Part shown: piece after piece, positions 30,018 to 42,329 of the stretch
Layout of the letters: each line of letters starts with the position of its first letter
How positions within the stretch are numbered: position 1 is the stretch's first letter
Assembly (NCBI GenBank): GCA_947258875.1
Contig: CAMYKB010000017.1
Coordinates: forward strand, 37,866-93,285
Length of the DNA: 55,420 nucleotides
Source of the DNA: an uncultured Gammaproteobacteria bacterium
Lineage (GTDB): Bacteria > Pseudomonadota > Gammaproteobacteria > CAMYKB01
Reading direction: 5' to 3'
Notes under the pieces: generated by a model
Told to the model about the DNA's origin: nothing
The model's database searches: none
What the model saw: the letters and a program-made list of their open reading frames with translations, nothing else
Made by a program: the position numbers and the translations under genes

Positions 30018-30767
30018 TCAACCCGCCTTACAAATGGCTAGAAAGTCCTCGGCCTGTAGAGAGGCGCCACCAATCAGACCGCCGTCGATATCCGGTTTGG
30101 CGAACAGTTCGGCTGCATTATTACCCTTCACGCTGCCGCCATAGAGTATCTGCAGCTTGTCTGCGACAGACGCATCCTGCGCGGCTATTCGTTGACGGAT
30201 AAATGCGTGTACGTCTTGCGCCTGTTGCGGGCTTGCCGTCATACCCGTACCAATCGCCCACACCGGCTCATAGGCAATCACACAGTCAGTCAGCGCTGCC
30301 ACGCCTTCCAGCGCGATCACCGCATCCAGCTGACGCGCAACAACCTGTTCAGTAACCGCTTTTTCACGCTCTTCGAGAGACTCACCCACACACAGGATCG
30401 GCTTCATACCTGCGCGGCGTGTGGCCGCGAACTTACGGGCAGTGAATTCATCGCTTTCACCATAAATACTGCGGCGCTCGGAATGCCCAACAATGACGTA
30501 CTTACAACCGAATTCATTCAGCATTGGCGCCGAGACCTCACCGGTATAAGCCCCGGAATCCTCATCACACACATCCTGAGCACCCCAGACAACAGGGGAA
30601 TTTTTCAACATGGTCTGCACTGTTGGCAAATAGACATAGGGTGGACATACCGCAACTTCGGCATTATCGACCTCGCCAATACCTGCGAGCACAGCCTTTA
30701 ACAGGCCATCGATACTTGCAAGTGAACCGTTGAGTTTCCAGTTACCCGCAACCAGAGTTTGCCGCAT
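30018..30767 (-). CDS. tpiA: Triosephosphate isomerase
   Basis: Interconverts dihydroxyacetone phosphate and glyceraldehyde 3-phosphate in glycolysis and gluconeogenesis. The catalytic residues are Lys11 (GNWKLNG), His95 (VGHSERR) and Glu167 (AYEPVWAIGTG), and the phosphate loop is LYGGSVK. The 249 residues are standard. It is placed between glmM and secG, as in Pseudomonas. Confidence 0.98.
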   Translation of the reverse strand: MRQTLVAGNWKLNGSLASIDGLLKAVLAGIGEVDNAEVAVCPPYVYLPTVQTMLKNSPVVWGAQDVCDEDSGAYTGEVSAPMLNEFGCKYVIVGHSERRSIYGESDEFTARKFAATRRAGMKPILCVGESLEEREKAVTEQVVARQLDAVIALEGVAALTDCVIAYEPVWAIGTGMTASPQQAQDVHAFIRQRIAAQDASVADKLQILYGGSVKGNNAAELFAKPDIDGGLIGGASLQAEDFLAICKAG

Positions 30768-30833
30768 ACTGTCTTCCTCTCAGAAATCCGCAAAGCGCGC
30801 AAGCATAGCCGTCGCAGGGAGATAAATCAATTT

Positions 30834-32213
30834 CTACCTGGACTGCCCGGGCACCGCGTTTTGCTGCTGCCACCCGCAAGCTGAAGAAACCTCACTAACC
30901 GTTGCTGCGAGCTGCTCCGCCAGACGCTGCACCTGGCTATCGTTGCGGCCTTCAACCATCACCCGGATGAGGGGCTCAGTACCGGATGCGCGCAGCAATA
31001 CCCTGCCCTGGTCTGCCAGATCCAGTTCAGCATCCGCAACGGCCTGCTTGATCCTAGAATCGGCAAGATCAACTTCACCCGCAAGCGGCACATTCACAAG
31101 CACCTGTGGATATTTAGACATTCCGGCACGGGCTTCAGCCAACCCTATGCCACGGCGCACCAGCTCATTCAATACCTGCAAGGCGGCAACGATGGCATCG
31201 CCGGTGGTGGTGCGATCCAGGCAGATGATATGTCCCGATGATTCACCTCCCAGCGCCCAACCCTTGCTCTGCATCATTTCCAGCACATATCGGTCACCCA
31301 CTTTGGCGCGATCGAAAGGTATGCCTAACTCTGCGAGGGCGTGTTCCATTCCCAGATTAGTCATGAGTGTACCGGCCACTCCGCCATCCAGCCTGCCTTC
31401 CAGCTGTTGTGCGTGGGCGATGATGAACAATAACTCATCGCCATCGACCACTTCGCCGTGTTCGTCAACCATGATAAGACGGTCGCCGTCACCATCAATA
31501 GCGATACCCACATGGGCCTGGTGTTCGCGCACTGACTGCTGCAAGGCCTGCGGTGCCACAGCACCACAGCCATCATTGATATTCAGGCCATTGGGCTCGG
31601 TGCCGATACGCACGACCTCGGCACCCAACTCTTCAAATACACTGGGGGCGACGTGGTAGGTCGCACCATGGGCGCAATCCACCACCAGCTTGATACCCTT
31701 GAGCACACTGGCAGTGGGAATGGTGCTCTTGCAAAATTCGATATACCGTCCGGCAGCATCAGGCACGCGCTCCGCCTTGCCAAGTTCTGCAGCACCCACA
31801 GTTTCCATCGGTTTGTCGAGTTGTGCTTCGATCGCCAGCTCCACTTCATCGGGCAGTTTAAGCCCCTCGCTGGAGAAAAATTTGAGTCCGTTGTCGTAAT
31901 ACGGATTGTGCGAGGCACTAATGACAATACCCGCGTCAGCGCGCAGGGTGCGCGTCAGATAGGCAATCCCGGGCGTGGGCATGGGTCCCAGGAGTGAAAT
32001 ATTCACACCAGCAGCGGACAAACCGGCTTCCAGAGCAGATTCCAGCATATACCCGGAAATCCGTGTGTCCTTGCCAATAAGCACCTTTTTACGACCGTTG
32101 CGAGCCATTACACGGCCCACCGCCCAGCCCAACCTGAGTACGAAATCCGGCGTCATAGGAGCATCACCCACGCGTCCGCGGATGCCGTCGGTACCAAAAT
32201 ATTTTCTACTCAT
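30834..32213 (-). CDS. glmM: Phosphoglucosamine mutase
   Basis: Makes glucosamine 1-phosphate from glucosamine 6-phosphate for UDP-GlcNAc, the peptidoglycan and lipopolysaccharide precursor. The phosphoserine is Ser101 in SASHNP. The Mg loop is DGDGDR, the sugar loop GGESSGH and the phosphate loop [10 protein letters not shown]. The 459 residues are slightly longer than E. coli GlmM (445) because of a C-terminal extension. It follows folP after a 153-base gap. Confidence 0.97.
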   Translation of the reverse strand: MSRKYFGTDGIRGRVGDAPMTPDFVLRLGWAVGRVMARNGRKKVLIGKDTRISGYMLESALEAGLSAAGVNISLLGPMPTPGIAYLTRTLRADAGIVISASHNPYYDNGLKFFSSEGLKLPDEVELAIEAQLDKPMETVGAAELGKAERVPDAAGRYIEFCKSTIPTASVLKGIKLVVDCAHGATYHVAPSVFEELGAEVVRIGTEPNGLNINDGCGAVAPQALQQSVREHQAHVGIAIDGDGDRLIMVDEHGEVVDGDELLFIIAHAQQLEGRLDGGVAGTLMTNLGMEHALAELGIPFDRAKVGDRYVLEMMQSKGWALGGESSGHIICLDRTTTGDAIVAALQVLNELVRRGIGLAEARAGMSKYPQVLVNVPLAGEVDLADSRIKQAVADAELDLADQGRVLLRASGTEPLIRVMVEGRNDSQVQRLAEQLAATVSEVSSACGWQQQNAVPGQSR

Positions 32214-32332
32214 AGTGCTACCACCTGCATGTTCCCTTTAATTATGAACGGTTATTTCATCCATGATCTGTGGTTCAAGGCGATTTGGATAACTATTTTA
32301 CTGCAATCATTGCCACTAAAGCGTGACTTTAT

Positions 32333-32349
32333 ACCCGGTATACCCGGGT
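32333..32349. repeat. Short inverted repeat between folP and glmM
   Basis: ACCCGG and CCGGGT flank a five-base loop and form a GC-rich 6-bp hairpin 18 bases after the folP stop. No U-tract follows on the minus strand. It could slow 3' decay of the folP transcript or simply be chance. Confidence 0.4.
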
Positions 32350-32366
32350 AGCGACGCGAATAATAC

Positions 32367-33203
32367 TTATTTCGCTGCCATCACCGCCTTAACAACCTCG
32401 AGTGCTTCGACCGTTGGTCGAACATCGTGCACCCTGAGTAATGCCGCTCCTTTGCTGGCAGCCATGACTGCAGCCGCCAGACTACCATAGAGACGCCTTT
32501 CAACCGGCACATCCAGAATCGCGCCTAGCATCGACTTGCGCGAGATACCGACTAACAGCGGGCAACCAAGACTGTGCAGGTCATCGAGATGACGCAGCAA
32601 GCTGAGGTTGTGCTGCAAGCCCTTGCCAAAACCAAAGCCGGGATCGACAACAATCCGCTCACGATCTATACCTACCGCCTCACAGGCTGCAATACGTTGC
32701 CCGAGGAATGCCATGACATCCGCCGTGACATCCTCATAATCTGGCGCTATCTGCATGCTGCGCGGCTCACCCTGCATGTGCATCAGACACACGGGCACCC
32801 TTAGCTCAGCTGCAACTGCAAGCGCGCCATCGTTGCGCAACGCATTCACATCGTTGATAAATGTGGCGCCCGCAGCGACAGCAGCACGCATCACTTCAGG
32901 CTTGCTGGTATCGACAGAAATTGGCAACGGTATCTCGGATGCTACGATCTCAATAAGCGGGACCACCCGCTCGAGTTCTTCATCCGCTGACACTGGCTGC
33001 GCGCCGGGACGTGTCGATTCGCCACCGATATCGATCATATCAGCGCCCTCCTCATACATCTTGCGGGCATGCGCGACTGCTTGCTCACGGCCAACAAAAA
33101 GACCCCCGTCCGAAAAGGAATCGGGGGTCACATTGAGAATACCCATCACCTGGGGCCGATCTAACGCCAGCGGCTGACCGGCATTGTCATTCTGCGGGTT
33201 CAT
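32367..33203 (-). CDS. folP: Dihydropteroate synthase
   Basis: Joins p-aminobenzoate to the pterin pyrophosphate in folate synthesis; it is the target of sulfonamides. Motifs are MGILNVTPDSFSDGG (loop 1), IDIGGESTRPGA (loop 2), VDPGFGFGKG and GISRKSMLG. The 278 residues are normal. It lies between ftsH and glmM, as in E. coli and Pseudomonas. Confidence 0.97.
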   Translation of the reverse strand: MNPQNDNAGQPLALDRPQVMGILNVTPDSFSDGGLFVGREQAVAHARKMYEEGADMIDIGGESTRPGAQPVSADEELERVVPLIEIVASEIPLPISVDTSKPEVMRAAVAAGATFINDVNALRNDGALAVAAELRVPVCLMHMQGEPRSMQIAPDYEDVTADVMAFLGQRIAACEAVGIDRERIVVDPGFGFGKGLQHNLSLLRHLDDLHSLGCPLLVGISRKSMLGAILDVPVERRLYGSLAAAVMAASKGAALLRVHDVRPTVEALEVVKAVMAAK

Positions 33204-33300
33204 AGTTGATCAAGTCATCGATCAAATCACTGCTGGCCAGGGTGACCTACGCTGATCTGTATAGTCAGGTGGCGCCAGGTAACCCAGACTCAATCAGCCA

Positions 33301-35226
33301 TTAGTGCAAGCTGGCAGGATCACCAATGGAACCATCCCGCGGTTTCTCCTTATCGTCCTGCAGTTTGCTTGCTGCGCCCCCGCTATCACTGGGACCACTG
33401 TCGTTCCAGCCACTCGGAGGACTTGGCACCTTACCTTGCATGATCTCGTCGATCTGATTGGCATCAATAGTCTCATACTTGATAAGTGCCTCAGCCATCA
33501 GGTGCAACTTATCCATATTGTCTTTGAGAATCTGTTCCGCTTGCGCGTAGTTGGAGTCGATAAAACGCCGCACTTCTTCATCAATGGCATGCGCGGTTTC
33601 ATCCGACAGGGTTTTATGTTGCGTGACTGAGTGGCCAAGAAATACCTCGCCATCTTCTTCACTATAGGCCAGTGGCCCCATCTTGTCAGACAGCCCCCAC
33701 TTGGTCACCATGTTGCGGGCAATCTGGGTAGCGCGCTCGATATCATTCGATGCTCCCGTTGTTACCTCATTCGCACCAAAGATCAGCTCTTCTGCGATGC
33801 GCCCGCCAAACAGGCTGGATATCTGGCTTTCCAGGCGCTGTTTGCTAAGGCTGTAACGATCCTCTTCAGGAAGAAACATGGTCACGCCCAGGGCACGGCC
33901 ACGCGGGATAATACTGACCTTATAGACAGGATCATGGTCAGGCACCAGACGACCGACGATCGCGTGCCCCGCTTCGTGATACGCCGTCTGTTTCTTTTCG
34001 TCCTCGCTCATCACCATGGATTTGCGCTCGGCACCCATGATGATCTTGTCCTTGGCACGCTCGAACTCTTCCATGTCGACCGTACGCTTGTTGGCGCGCG
34101 CCGCAAACAGCGCGGCTTCGTTAACAAGGTTTGCAAGATCCGCTCCCGAGAAACCGGGGGTACCGCGCGCGATAAGATCCGCATGCACGTTCTCGCCTAA
34201 CGGCACCTTACGCATATGCACCTTGAGTATTTGTTCACGGCCACGCACATCAGGCAAGGGAACCACCACCTGCCTGTCGAAGCGGCCAGGACGCAACAGT
34301 GCAGGATCAAGCACATCGGGACGGTTAGTTGCTGCAATGACGATAACACCTTCGTTACCTTCAAAGCCGTCCATCTCTACCAGCAACTGGTTGAGGGTCT
34401 GTTCGCGCTCATCATGGCCACCACCCAGACCTGCGCCGCGATGACGGCCTACGGCATCGATCTCGTCAATAAAGATAATACAGGGCGCGTGCTTCTTGGC
34501 TTGCGCAAACATATCGCGCACACGTGAAGCGCCAACGCCGACAAACATTTCCACGAAGTCCGAACCCGAGATAGTAAAAAATGGGACCTTGGCTTCGCCG
34601 GCAATCGCCTTGGCCAGCAAGGTCTTGCCGGTACCGGGTGAACCCACCATCAATACGCCGCGAGGGATTTTGCCGCCGAGACGCTGAAACTTGCCGGGGT
34701 CACGCAGGAATTCAACCAGCTCACCCACCTCATCCTTGGCTTCCTCTACGCCAGCCACATCAGAAAAATTTACCTTGATCTGGTCTTCACTCATCATGCG
34801 CGCGCGGCTTTTGCCGAACGACATGGCGCCACGGCCGCCGCTGCCACCGCCCTGCATCTGGCGCATGAAGAACACAAACAGACCCACCAACAGGATAACC
34901 GGAAGTAGATTGATCAGAATATCAACCAGTATCGAACGCTGCTTGGCGGGGCCGGTCTTGATTTCGACATTATTCTTTAACAGAATATCGACAAGTTTTG
35001 GATCGCGCGGGCTGTAGACAACAAAAGATGTCCCCCCACTGCGGGTACCCTTGATAGTGCGATTATCTGCATCGATATACACACTTTCAATAACATCGCT
35101 CTCAACCTGCTGCATAAACTGGGAATAGCTGAGTTGCTCAGGAGCGGCTGTCCGAGGCGTAAAATTATTAAAGACAGTCATCAGTACAACAGCGATGACC
35201 GCCCATAAAATCAGGTTTTTAACCAT
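33301..35226 (-). CDS. ftsH: ATP-dependent zinc metalloprotease FtsH
   Basis: Membrane-anchored AAA protease that degrades unassembled membrane proteins and, in E. coli, sigma-32 and LpxC. Two N-terminal membrane segments (about 4-21 and 99-121) flank a periplasmic domain. Walker A is GSPGTGKT (195-202), and the zinc motif HEAGH is at 417-421. The second region of homology is present ([20 protein letters not shown]). The C-terminus is a Ser/Gly-rich tail. I chose the ATG at 35226 (MVKNLILW), which matches E. coli MAKNLILW; an upstream TTG adds three residues. The protein has 641 residues. Confidence 0.97.
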   Translation of the reverse strand: MVKNLILWAVIAVVLMTVFNNFTPRTAAPEQLSYSQFMQQVESDVIESVYIDADNRTIKGTRSGGTSFVVYSPRDPKLVDILLKNNVEIKTGPAKQRSILVDILINLLPVILLVGLFVFFMRQMQGGGSGGRGAMSFGKSRARMMSEDQIKVNFSDVAGVEEAKDEVGELVEFLRDPGKFQRLGGKIPRGVLMVGSPGTGKTLLAKAIAGEAKVPFFTISGSDFVEMFVGVGASRVRDMFAQAKKHAPCIIFIDEIDAVGRHRGAGLGGGHDEREQTLNQLLVEMDGFEGNEGVIVIAATNRPDVLDPALLRPGRFDRQVVVPLPDVRGREQILKVHMRKVPLGENVHADLIARGTPGFSGADLANLVNEAALFAARANKRTVDMEEFERAKDKIIMGAERKSMVMSEDEKKQTAYHEAGHAIVGRLVPDHDPVYKVSIIPRGRALGVTMFLPEEDRYSLSKQRLESQISSLFGGRIAEELIFGANEVTTGASNDIERATQIARNMVTKWGLSDKMGPLAYSEEDGEVFLGHSVTQHKTLSDETAHAIDEEVRRFIDSNYAQAEQILKDNMDKLHLMAEALIKYETIDANQIDEIMQGKVPSPPSGWNDSGPSDSGGAASKLQDDKEKPRDGSIGDPASLH

Positions 35227-35284
35227 ATCGTTCAAAACTAGTTATCCCATGCTAAATGAAGATCCAATACGCCTTTAGACCTTA

Positions 35285-35905
35285 CTATAGTTTATAGTTC
35301 GTGGCCACCAGATACACCTCACGGCTGCGTGGCCGTGAGGCCTTAGGCTTGCGTATCACCACCTTGCCAAAACTGCTGCGCGCATCCCGCACCAGATCAT
35401 CAAAGCCCTCCCCCTGGAATGCCTTGATAACCAGGCCACCACCTGCTTTAAGTGTATTCCGCGCCATGTCCAGCGCCAGTTCAGCCAGATACATCGCCCG
35501 TGGTAAATCAACGGAGTCAGTACCTGTTATATTGGGGGCCATATCCGACATTACAAGGTCTGCCCCGGTGTCACCCAGCAAACCCAGCAACTCATCAAAA
35601 ACGGCCTGTTCACGAAAGTCGCCCTGCACAAACTGCACCCCCCTGAGCGGCTCCATCTGCAGAATATCGGTAGCCACAATCAAGCCCTGGCTACCCAGCT
35701 TCTCTGCTGCGTACTGACTCCAGCCCCCGGGTGCGGCACCCAGATCGAGCACTCTCATACCTGGCTTGAGAAGATGATATCGTTCATCCAGTTCAATCAG
35801 CTTGAAAACAGCGCGCGAGCGGTAACCCCTGGCTTGTGCCTGCTTGACGTATGGATCGTCAAAATGTTCCGCGAGCCAACGATGGCTGCTCTTGCTGCGC
35901 GCCAT
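35285..35905 (-). CDS. rlmE: 23S rRNA 2'-O-methyltransferase (U2552)
   Basis: Methylates U2552 in the A loop of 23S rRNA late in 50S assembly (also called RrmJ or FtsJ). The S-adenosylmethionine site is [15 protein letters not shown]. The catalytic K-D-K-E tetrad is recognisable from the [25 protein letters not shown] and SREVYLV blocks. The 206 residues fit the family. It directly precedes ftsH, and the two are usually one heat-shock operon. It is divergent from yhbY. Confidence 0.96.
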   Translation of the reverse strand: MARSKSSHRWLAEHFDDPYVKQAQARGYRSRAVFKLIELDERYHLLKPGMRVLDLGAAPGGWSQYAAEKLGSQGLIVATDILQMEPLRGVQFVQGDFREQAVFDELLGLLGDTGADLVMSDMAPNITGTDSVDLPRAMYLAELALDMARNTLKAGGGLVIKAFQGEGFDDLVRDARSSFGKVVIRKPKASRPRSREVYLVATNYKL

Positions 35906-35983
35906 GCACCCTCAGCGTGGTTTATGTAGCGTATGTAATGATACACTGCGCGCCCCCGGGATACCGAATACAGGCCGTGCAAC

Positions 35984-36280
35984 ATGACACTCAACGAAAA
36001 ACAGAAAAAATATTTGCGTAGTCTGGCGCATACTCGCAAGCCGGTGGTTATGATCGCTGAACAGGGGCTCAAGGAAAGTGTCCAGGATGAAATTGACCAG
36101 GCACTGCGTCACCACGAATTAATCAAGATCAGGATAAACGTGGGCGACCGAACGGTCCGTGACCAAATGGCAGAAGATATTTGTTCTAGCTTCAAATGCA
36201 ATAAGATTCAACGTGTCGGCAATATCCTGACAGTTTTCAAGCGCAACAGTAAAAAGCCAAAAATCATATTCCCAAAATAA
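35984..36280 (+). CDS. yhbY: CRM-domain RNA-binding protein YhbY
   Basis: Small RNA-binding protein of the CRS1/YhbY family, associated with the 50S precursor. The 98 residues show the fold's KYLRSLAHTRKPVVMIAEQG and GNILTVFKRN. AGG lies eight bases before the ATG. It is the only plus-strand gene for more than 30 kb in either direction except the nadK side, and is divergent from rlmE, as in Pseudomonas. Confidence 0.94.
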   Translation: MTLNEKQKKYLRSLAHTRKPVVMIAEQGLKESVQDEIDQALRHHELIKIRINVGDRTVRDQMAEDICSSFKCNKIQRVGNILTVFKRNSKKPKIIFPK

Positions 36281-36300
36281 CTGTCACAGAATGGCGGGTA

Positions 36301-36777
36301 TCAGAGATACTTTACCTCGACAACTTCATAGACTTTCTCGCCACCCGGCGCCATCACCACAACCTCATCTCCTTCCCGCTTGCCTATCAGTGCTCGCGCT
36401 ATCGGCGAACTCACTGAAATGCGGCCTTCTTTTATATTAGCCTCATCCTCACCGACAATTTGATAGGTCACCTCGGTATCAGTTTCGATTTCCACCAGAT
36501 CGACCGTAGCTCCGAACACCACCTTGCCGCCCGCATCGATTTTAGTGACATCGATAACTTGTGCGTTTGAAAGCTTGCCTTCGATATCCCGAATACGGCC
36601 TTCGATAAAACCTTGTTGCTCGCGCGCCGCATGGTATTCGGCATTTTCCTTCAAGTCACCGTGGGCACGCGCAGTCGCGATCGCCTCGATGACACGCGGG
36701 CGATCTTCGGTCTTCAGTTTCTGCAATTCAGTACGCAATTTTTCAGCGCCCTTCACAGTCAACGGCACTTTACTCAT
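36301..36777 (-). CDS. greA: Transcription elongation factor GreA
   Basis: Stimulates cleavage of backtracked RNA in stalled RNA polymerase. The N-terminal coiled coil has the acidic tip [18 protein letters not shown]. The C-terminal domain includes [16 protein letters not shown]. The 158 residues are standard. Its ATG overlaps the carB stop by four bases (ATGA), so it is probably translated with carB. Confidence 0.97.
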   Translation of the reverse strand: MSKVPLTVKGAEKLRTELQKLKTEDRPRVIEAIATARAHGDLKENAEYHAAREQQGFIEGRIRDIEGKLSNAQVIDVTKIDAGGKVVFGATVDLVEIETDTEVTYQIVGEDEANIKEGRISVSSPIARALIGKREGDEVVVMAPGGEKVYEVVEVKYL

Positions 36778-39700
36778 ATACGGTTCTCCAAATGCAAATC
36801 CTGCAGCCGGTACACTTTATCAAGTGGTTGCCGCATGGCCTGAATCATGGCGGCGCCGCCGCCCGTGGTGGTGGTGTAGCAAACCTTATGTTGCAACGCT
36901 TCACGCCGAATCGTAAAAGAATCGGCAATGGCCTGTTTACCTTGTGTGGTATTGACAATCAAGCTGATCTGGTCGTTTTTGATCATATCAACCACGTGTG
37001 GTCGGCCTTCTGTGACCTTATTAACAGCCTCACAATCAAGCCCTGCCGCCTGCAGTTCTCTCGCTGTCCCTTTGGTGGCTACAAGACTGAAGCCCAGCGC
37101 CACCAACTTACGTCCCAACTCGACAGCCTCATCCTTATCCTCATTACGCACGCTGATAAAGGCAAGTCCTTTCTCAGGCAGAATAATATTGGCGGCGAGT
37201 TGTGATTTGGCATAGGCCTCTTCAAAGCTGCGGCCCACACCCATCACCTCACCGGTTGACTTCATCTCAGGACCCAGGATCGGGTCAACCCCAAGAAACT
37301 TAATAAACGGAAACACTGCCTCTTTGACAGAATAATATTCGGGAATAATTTCGCGTGTTATCTGCTGTGACGCAAGTGACTTGCCGACCATACAGCGCGC
37401 AGCAACCATTGCCAGCGGTTTGCCGATTGCCTTGGAGACAAACGGCACCGTGCGTGAAGCCCGTGGATTCACTTCCAGGATATATACATTACCTCGTTGC
37501 ACGGCAAATTGGGTATTCATCAGACCGACTACCTTGAGCGCCTTGGCCATGCGAGTGACTTGCTCGCGCATTGCATCGAGAATCTCGCTACCCATGGAGT
37601 GAGGCGGTAGACTGCAGGCTGAATCACCCGAGTGCACACCAGCCTGTTCGATATGCTGCATAATGCCGCCGATCAGCACTTCATCACCATCACAGATGGC
37701 ATCAACATCCACTTCGATGGCATCGTCGAGAAAACGATCCAGCAATACCGGCGCATCATTAGAGACCTGTACCGCATCACGCATATAAACCCGCAGGTCA
37801 TCTTCGTTGTGTACGAGCTCCATAGCTCGCCCACCTAATACATAGGAAGGCCTGACAATCAGCGGGTAACCGATTTCTGCAGCCAGGCGCACTGCTTCTT
37901 CAGGATCGCGCGCCGTACAATTCGGTGGTTGTCTGATCCCGAGTTGGTTAATCATTTGCTGGAAGCGTTCGCGATCCTCGGCCAGATCTATGGAATCCGG
38001 CGACGTGCCGATAATCGGCACACCCGCCGCTTCAAGATCGCGTGCCAACTTGAGTGGTGTCTGACCACCGTATTGCACAATAACACCCTTGGGTTTTTCG
38101 ACACGCACAATCTCAAGCACATCCTCCAGCGTCAACGGCTCGAAATACAATCGGTCCGAGGTATCGTAATCGGTGGAAACGGTTTCCGGATTGCAATTAA
38201 CCATGATGGTTTCGTAACCATCATCACGCATGGCAAACGCCGCATGCACACAGCAGTAATCAAATTCAATGCCCTGACCGATGCGATTAGGCCCGCCGCC
38301 TAGAATCATGATCTTATCACGTTGCGTTGGCTGCGCTTCACATTCTTCTTCGTAAGTTGAATATAAATAGGCGGTATCGGTAGCAAATTCCGCAGCACAG
38401 GTATCAACACGCTTAAACACCGGGTGTACACCTAACGATTGTCGGTGTTCGCGCAGTTGATACTCATCACTGCACAACAGAGATGCCAGGCGCCGATCAG
38501 AAAAACCATGTTGCTTGAATTCCCACAACAACTCTCGATCAAGTTCGGCAAGCTCCTTGCCAGCGATTTCATTTTCCATCACGACCAGCGCTTCGATCTG
38601 TGCAAGGAACCATGGATCGATCGCGGTTAACTCCTGCACTTCGTCGAAACTCATACCATTGCGGAAGGCATCGCCGACATACCAGACCCGATACGGTCCA
38701 GCCTCACGCAATTCACGGCGCAATTCACTCACTATCTTGTCATCGGCGACTTGCAGCATCGGATTGAGTCCGTCGACACCGATCTCCAGGCCGCGCAACG
38801 CCTTCTGAAAGGATTCCTGGAAGCTACGGCCTATCGCCATCACCTCGCCGACAGATTTCATTTGTGTGGTCAGCCGTTGGTCAGCCTGTTGAAATTTTTC
38901 GAAAGTGAAACGTGGGATCTTGGTGACAACATAATCAATTGTCGGCTCGAATGATGCCGGTGTTGCACCGCCCGTAATGTCATTGCGCAACTCATCCAAC
39001 GTATAACCAATAGCAAGCTTGGCCGCTATCTTGGCAATCGGAAAGCCGGTGGCCTTGGAGGCCAGCGCGGAAGAACGCGACACGCGTGGATTCATTTCAA
39101 TAATCACCAGGCGGCCATCCACGGGATTCACTGCAAACTGCACATTGGATCCGCCGGTATCAACACCGATCTTGCGCAATACCGCTATCGAGGCATTACG
39201 CATAATCTGATATTCCTTGTCCGTCAGGGTTTGCGCGGGCGCCACCGTTATCGAATCGCCGGTATGAATCCCCATGGGGTCAAGATTTTCGATGGAGCAG
39301 ATGATGATGCAATTGTCATTGCAGTCACGCACCACTTCCATTTCGTATTCCTTCCAGCCGAGCAGAGATTCTTCCAGCAATACTTCATTGGTCGGCGACA
39401 TTTCAAGACCGCGCTTGATGATGGTCTCGAATTCCTCACGGTTATAAGCAATACCACCGCCGCTGCCGCCCATGGTAAACGACGGACGAATAACGGTCGG
39501 GAAGCCGATACTCGCCTGATACTGCAAGGCCTCTTCAAGACTGTGTGCAATGGCTGAACGTGCCGACTCCAGGCCGATTTCATCCATCGCCTTCCTAAAA
39601 CGTTCACGGTCTTCTGCCATATCAATGGCATCACGGCTGGCGCCGATCAATTCGACAGCGTATTTTTCCAATATACCTTCACGCGCCAGGTCGAGTGCGC

Positions 39701-39992
39701 AATTCAAGGCTGACTGCCCACCCATGGTCGGCAACAACACATCGGGACGCTCACGTTCGATAATTCGGCTCACAATTGGCCACTCAATCGGTTCGATGTA
39801 GGTGGCATCCGCCATTTCAGGGTCGGTCATGATGGTGGCTGGATTGGAATTCACCAGCACCACCCGATAGCCCTCTTCCTTCAAGGCCTTACAGGCCTGG
39901 GCGCCGGAATAATCAAACTCGCAGGCCTGCCCGATGACAATTGGCCCAGCGCCGATGATCATGATGGTTTTAATGTCAGTTCTTTTTGGCAT
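36774..39992 (-). CDS. carB: Carbamoyl-phosphate synthase, large subunit
   Basis: Makes carbamoyl phosphate from bicarbonate, ammonia and two ATP for arginine and pyrimidine synthesis. Two homologous ATP-grasp halves are visible: the first starts [21 protein letters not shown], the second [22 protein letters not shown]-terminal allosteric domain follows. I chose the ATG at 39992 (MPKRTDIKT), giving 1072 residues, the standard length. A longer frame adds 35 residues without homology. It follows carA after 173 bases that hold no gene or clear signal. Confidence 0.98.
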   Translation of the reverse strand: MPKRTDIKTIMIIGAGPIVIGQACEFDYSGAQACKALKEEGYRVVLVNSNPATIMTDPEMADATYIEPIEWPIVSRIIERERPDVLLPTMGGQSALNCALDLAREGILEKYAVELIGASRDAIDMAEDRERFRKAMDEIGLESARSAIAHSLEEALQYQASIGFPTVIRPSFTMGGSGGGIAYNREEFETIIKRGLEMSPTNEVLLEESLLGWKEYEMEVVRDCNDNCIIICSIENLDPMGIHTGDSITVAPAQTLTDKEYQIMRNASIAVLRKIGVDTGGSNVQFAVNPVDGRLVIIEMNPRVSRSSALASKATGFPIAKIAAKLAIGYTLDELRNDITGGATPASFEPTIDYVVTKIPRFTFEKFQQADQRLTTQMKSVGEVMAIGRSFQESFQKALRGLEIGVDGLNPMLQVADDKIVSELRRELREAGPYRVWYVGDAFRNGMSFDEVQELTAIDPWFLAQIEALVVMENEIAGKELAELDRELLWEFKQHGFSDRRLASLLCSDEYQLREHRQSLGVHPVFKRVDTCAAEFATDTAYLYSTYEEECEAQPTQRDKIMILGGGPNRIGQGIEFDYCCVHAAFAMRDDGYETIMVNCNPETVSTDYDTSDRLYFEPLTLEDVLEIVRVEKPKGVIVQYGGQTPLKLARDLEAAGVPIIGTSPDSIDLAEDRERFQQMINQLGIRQPPNCTARDPEEAVRLAAEIGYPLIVRPSYVLGGRAMELVHNEDDLRVYMRDAVQVSNDAPVLLDRFLDDAIEVDVDAICDGDEVLIGGIMQHIEQAGVHSGDSACSLPPHSMGSEILDAMREQVTRMAKALKVVGLMNTQFAVQRGNVYILEVNPRASRTVPFVSKAIGKPLAMVAARCMVGKSLASQQITREIIPEYYSVKEAVFPFIKFLGVDPILGPEMKSTGEVMGVGRSFEEAYAKSQLAANIILPEKGLAFISVRNEDKDEAVELGRKLVALGFSLVATKGTARELQAAGLDCEAVNKVTEGRPHVVDMIKNDQISLIVNTTQGKQAIADSFTIRREALQHKVCYTTTTGGGAAMIQAMRQPLDKVYRLQDLHLENRI

Positions 39993-40165
39993 CAGGATTT
40001 CACTGCAAACGACTCCACGGATGGAGGAGGTATAAGCCCGTGAAAGGGTAAAGGTAGAACAATGCAGGAGCAGTTGCCGAGTCGCAAAGAAAACCAAAAA
40101 TAAGGCGGCGATGACTCACATAAGACTTGCTGTAACGTAGAACTATGTTTGCTATAGCGCCCATT

Positions 40166-41317
40166 TTACTTTGCGGCCTGTAAGTCTTTGCGGTGAATAT
40201 CCATTAATTCAATAAAATGCTCGAACAAGGGCGCAACATCCTGCGGCCCGGGGCTTGCCTCAGGGTGACCCTGGAAGCCAAACGCAGGTTTCACCCTGTG
40301 ATGTATCCCCTGCAGGGAATTGTCGAAAAGCGAGCGGTGCGTGGCCTCGATTGCCTCCGGCAAGGTCTTTTCATCGACCGCAAAACCATGATTTTGACTA
40401 CTGATCATGACCCTGCCTGTCTGCAAATCCTGCACTGGATGATTAGCGCCATGATGGCCAAATTTCATTTTGGTGGTACCTGCGCCGCAAGCCAGCCCAA
40501 GCAACTGATGACCAAGGCAAATACCGAAAGCAGGCAGTCCTGCCTCCATAATCCGTTTGATCGCTTCAATAGCATAATCACATGGCTCGGGATCACCGGG
40601 CCCGTTGGAGAGAAACACGCCATCAGGATTCATTGCCAGCACCTCATCGGCGGACGTCTGAGCGGGCACTACGGTAACGCGGCAATCCAGCTCGGTGAGG
40701 ATACGCAGGATATTGCGTTTCATACCAAAGTCATAGGCAACCACATGGTATGCATTTTCACTATAGGTCGCCGGGCGCATGCCTTCATCGAGCTGCCAGA
40801 CACCCTCTGACCATTGATAGCTTTTGGCAGTGGAAACCGTCTTGGCGAGATCCATATTCTTGAGTCCGGGGAAATCGCATGCCGCCTGCAATGCCGCCTG
40901 CTCATCAAGCTTCCCGGTCATGATACAGCCACTTTGTGCGCCGTTTTCGCGCAATAAACGTGTCAAACGCCGCGTATCAATACCCGCTATAGCCACAACA
41001 TTATTCTTTCTCAGGTAATCAGTCAGGCTTGCCTGGCTACGCCAGTTACTCAGCCGTTGCGGTACATCACGCACCACCAGCCCGCTGGCATAGACCTTGG
41101 GCGACTCTTCGTCTTCGGGATTGGTGCCGGTATTGCCAATATGGGGGTAGGTCAGCGTAACGATCTGTCGGCAATAGGAGGGGTCGGTCAGGATTTCCTG
41201 ATACCCCGTCATGGACGTATTGAATACCACTTCACCTGCCGATAGGCCATCAACACCAACAGACTTACCATAAAACAGGCTGCCGTCTGCGAGTGCGAGT
41301 ATGGCTGAGTGCGGCAA
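40166..41317 (-). CDS. carA: Carbamoyl-phosphate synthase, small (glutaminase) subunit
   Basis: Releases ammonia from glutamine and feeds it to CarB. The class I glutaminase triad is visible: Cys in [12 protein letters not shown], and His and Glu in [12 protein letters not shown]. The 383 residues are normal. The start is TTG at 41317, with GAGGA nine bases upstream; no ATG exists until more than 30 codons into the conserved domain. E. coli carA also uses TTG. A terminator-like hairpin lies 30 bases upstream. Confidence 0.95.
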   Translation of the reverse strand: MPHSAILALADGSLFYGKSVGVDGLSAGEVVFNTSMTGYQEILTDPSYCRQIVTLTYPHIGNTGTNPEDEESPKVYASGLVVRDVPQRLSNWRSQASLTDYLRKNNVVAIAGIDTRRLTRLLRENGAQSGCIMTGKLDEQAALQAACDFPGLKNMDLAKTVSTAKSYQWSEGVWQLDEGMRPATYSENAYHVVAYDFGMKRNILRILTELDCRVTVVPAQTSADEVLAMNPDGVFLSNGPGDPEPCDYAIEAIKRIMEAGLPAFGICLGHQLLGLACGAGTTKMKFGHHGANHPVQDLQTGRVMISSQNHGFAVDEKTLPEAIEATHRSLFDNSLQGIHHRVKPAFGFQGHPEASPGPQDVAPLFEHFIELMDIHRKDLQAAK

Positions 41318-41346
41318 GTGTAGTCTTCCTCGAGATGCGCATACAG

Positions 41347-41383
41347 AAAACGGGAGGAATCCTGTTGGACTCGTCCCGCTTTT
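41347..41383 (-). terminator. Terminator-like hairpin between dapB and carA
   Basis: A long imperfect stem (about 16 pairs with one bulged G and a mismatch; loop AACA) is followed on the minus strand by four U residues. It lies 122 bases after the dapB stop and 30 bases before the carA start. It may end the dapB transcript or act as a leader attenuator of carAB. The U-tract is short. Confidence 0.5.
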
Positions 41384-41504
41384 AGAAATGCTGGTTAATG
41401 ATCAAGCTGAGGCGTAATTTTACTCGATAGTCATCCGGTGGCAAGTGCTAACTGACATGTATCAGGCGAGAAACACCACATTCCATGAAAAAATTGGCCG
41501 CCGT

Positions 41505-42329
<825 letters not shown>

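Noticed and set aside
33204-33300. Small repeat TTGATC...GATCAA between ftsH and folP
   Set aside because: Six-base arms in a 97-base spacer are not convincing, and no terminator or promoter is linked to them.
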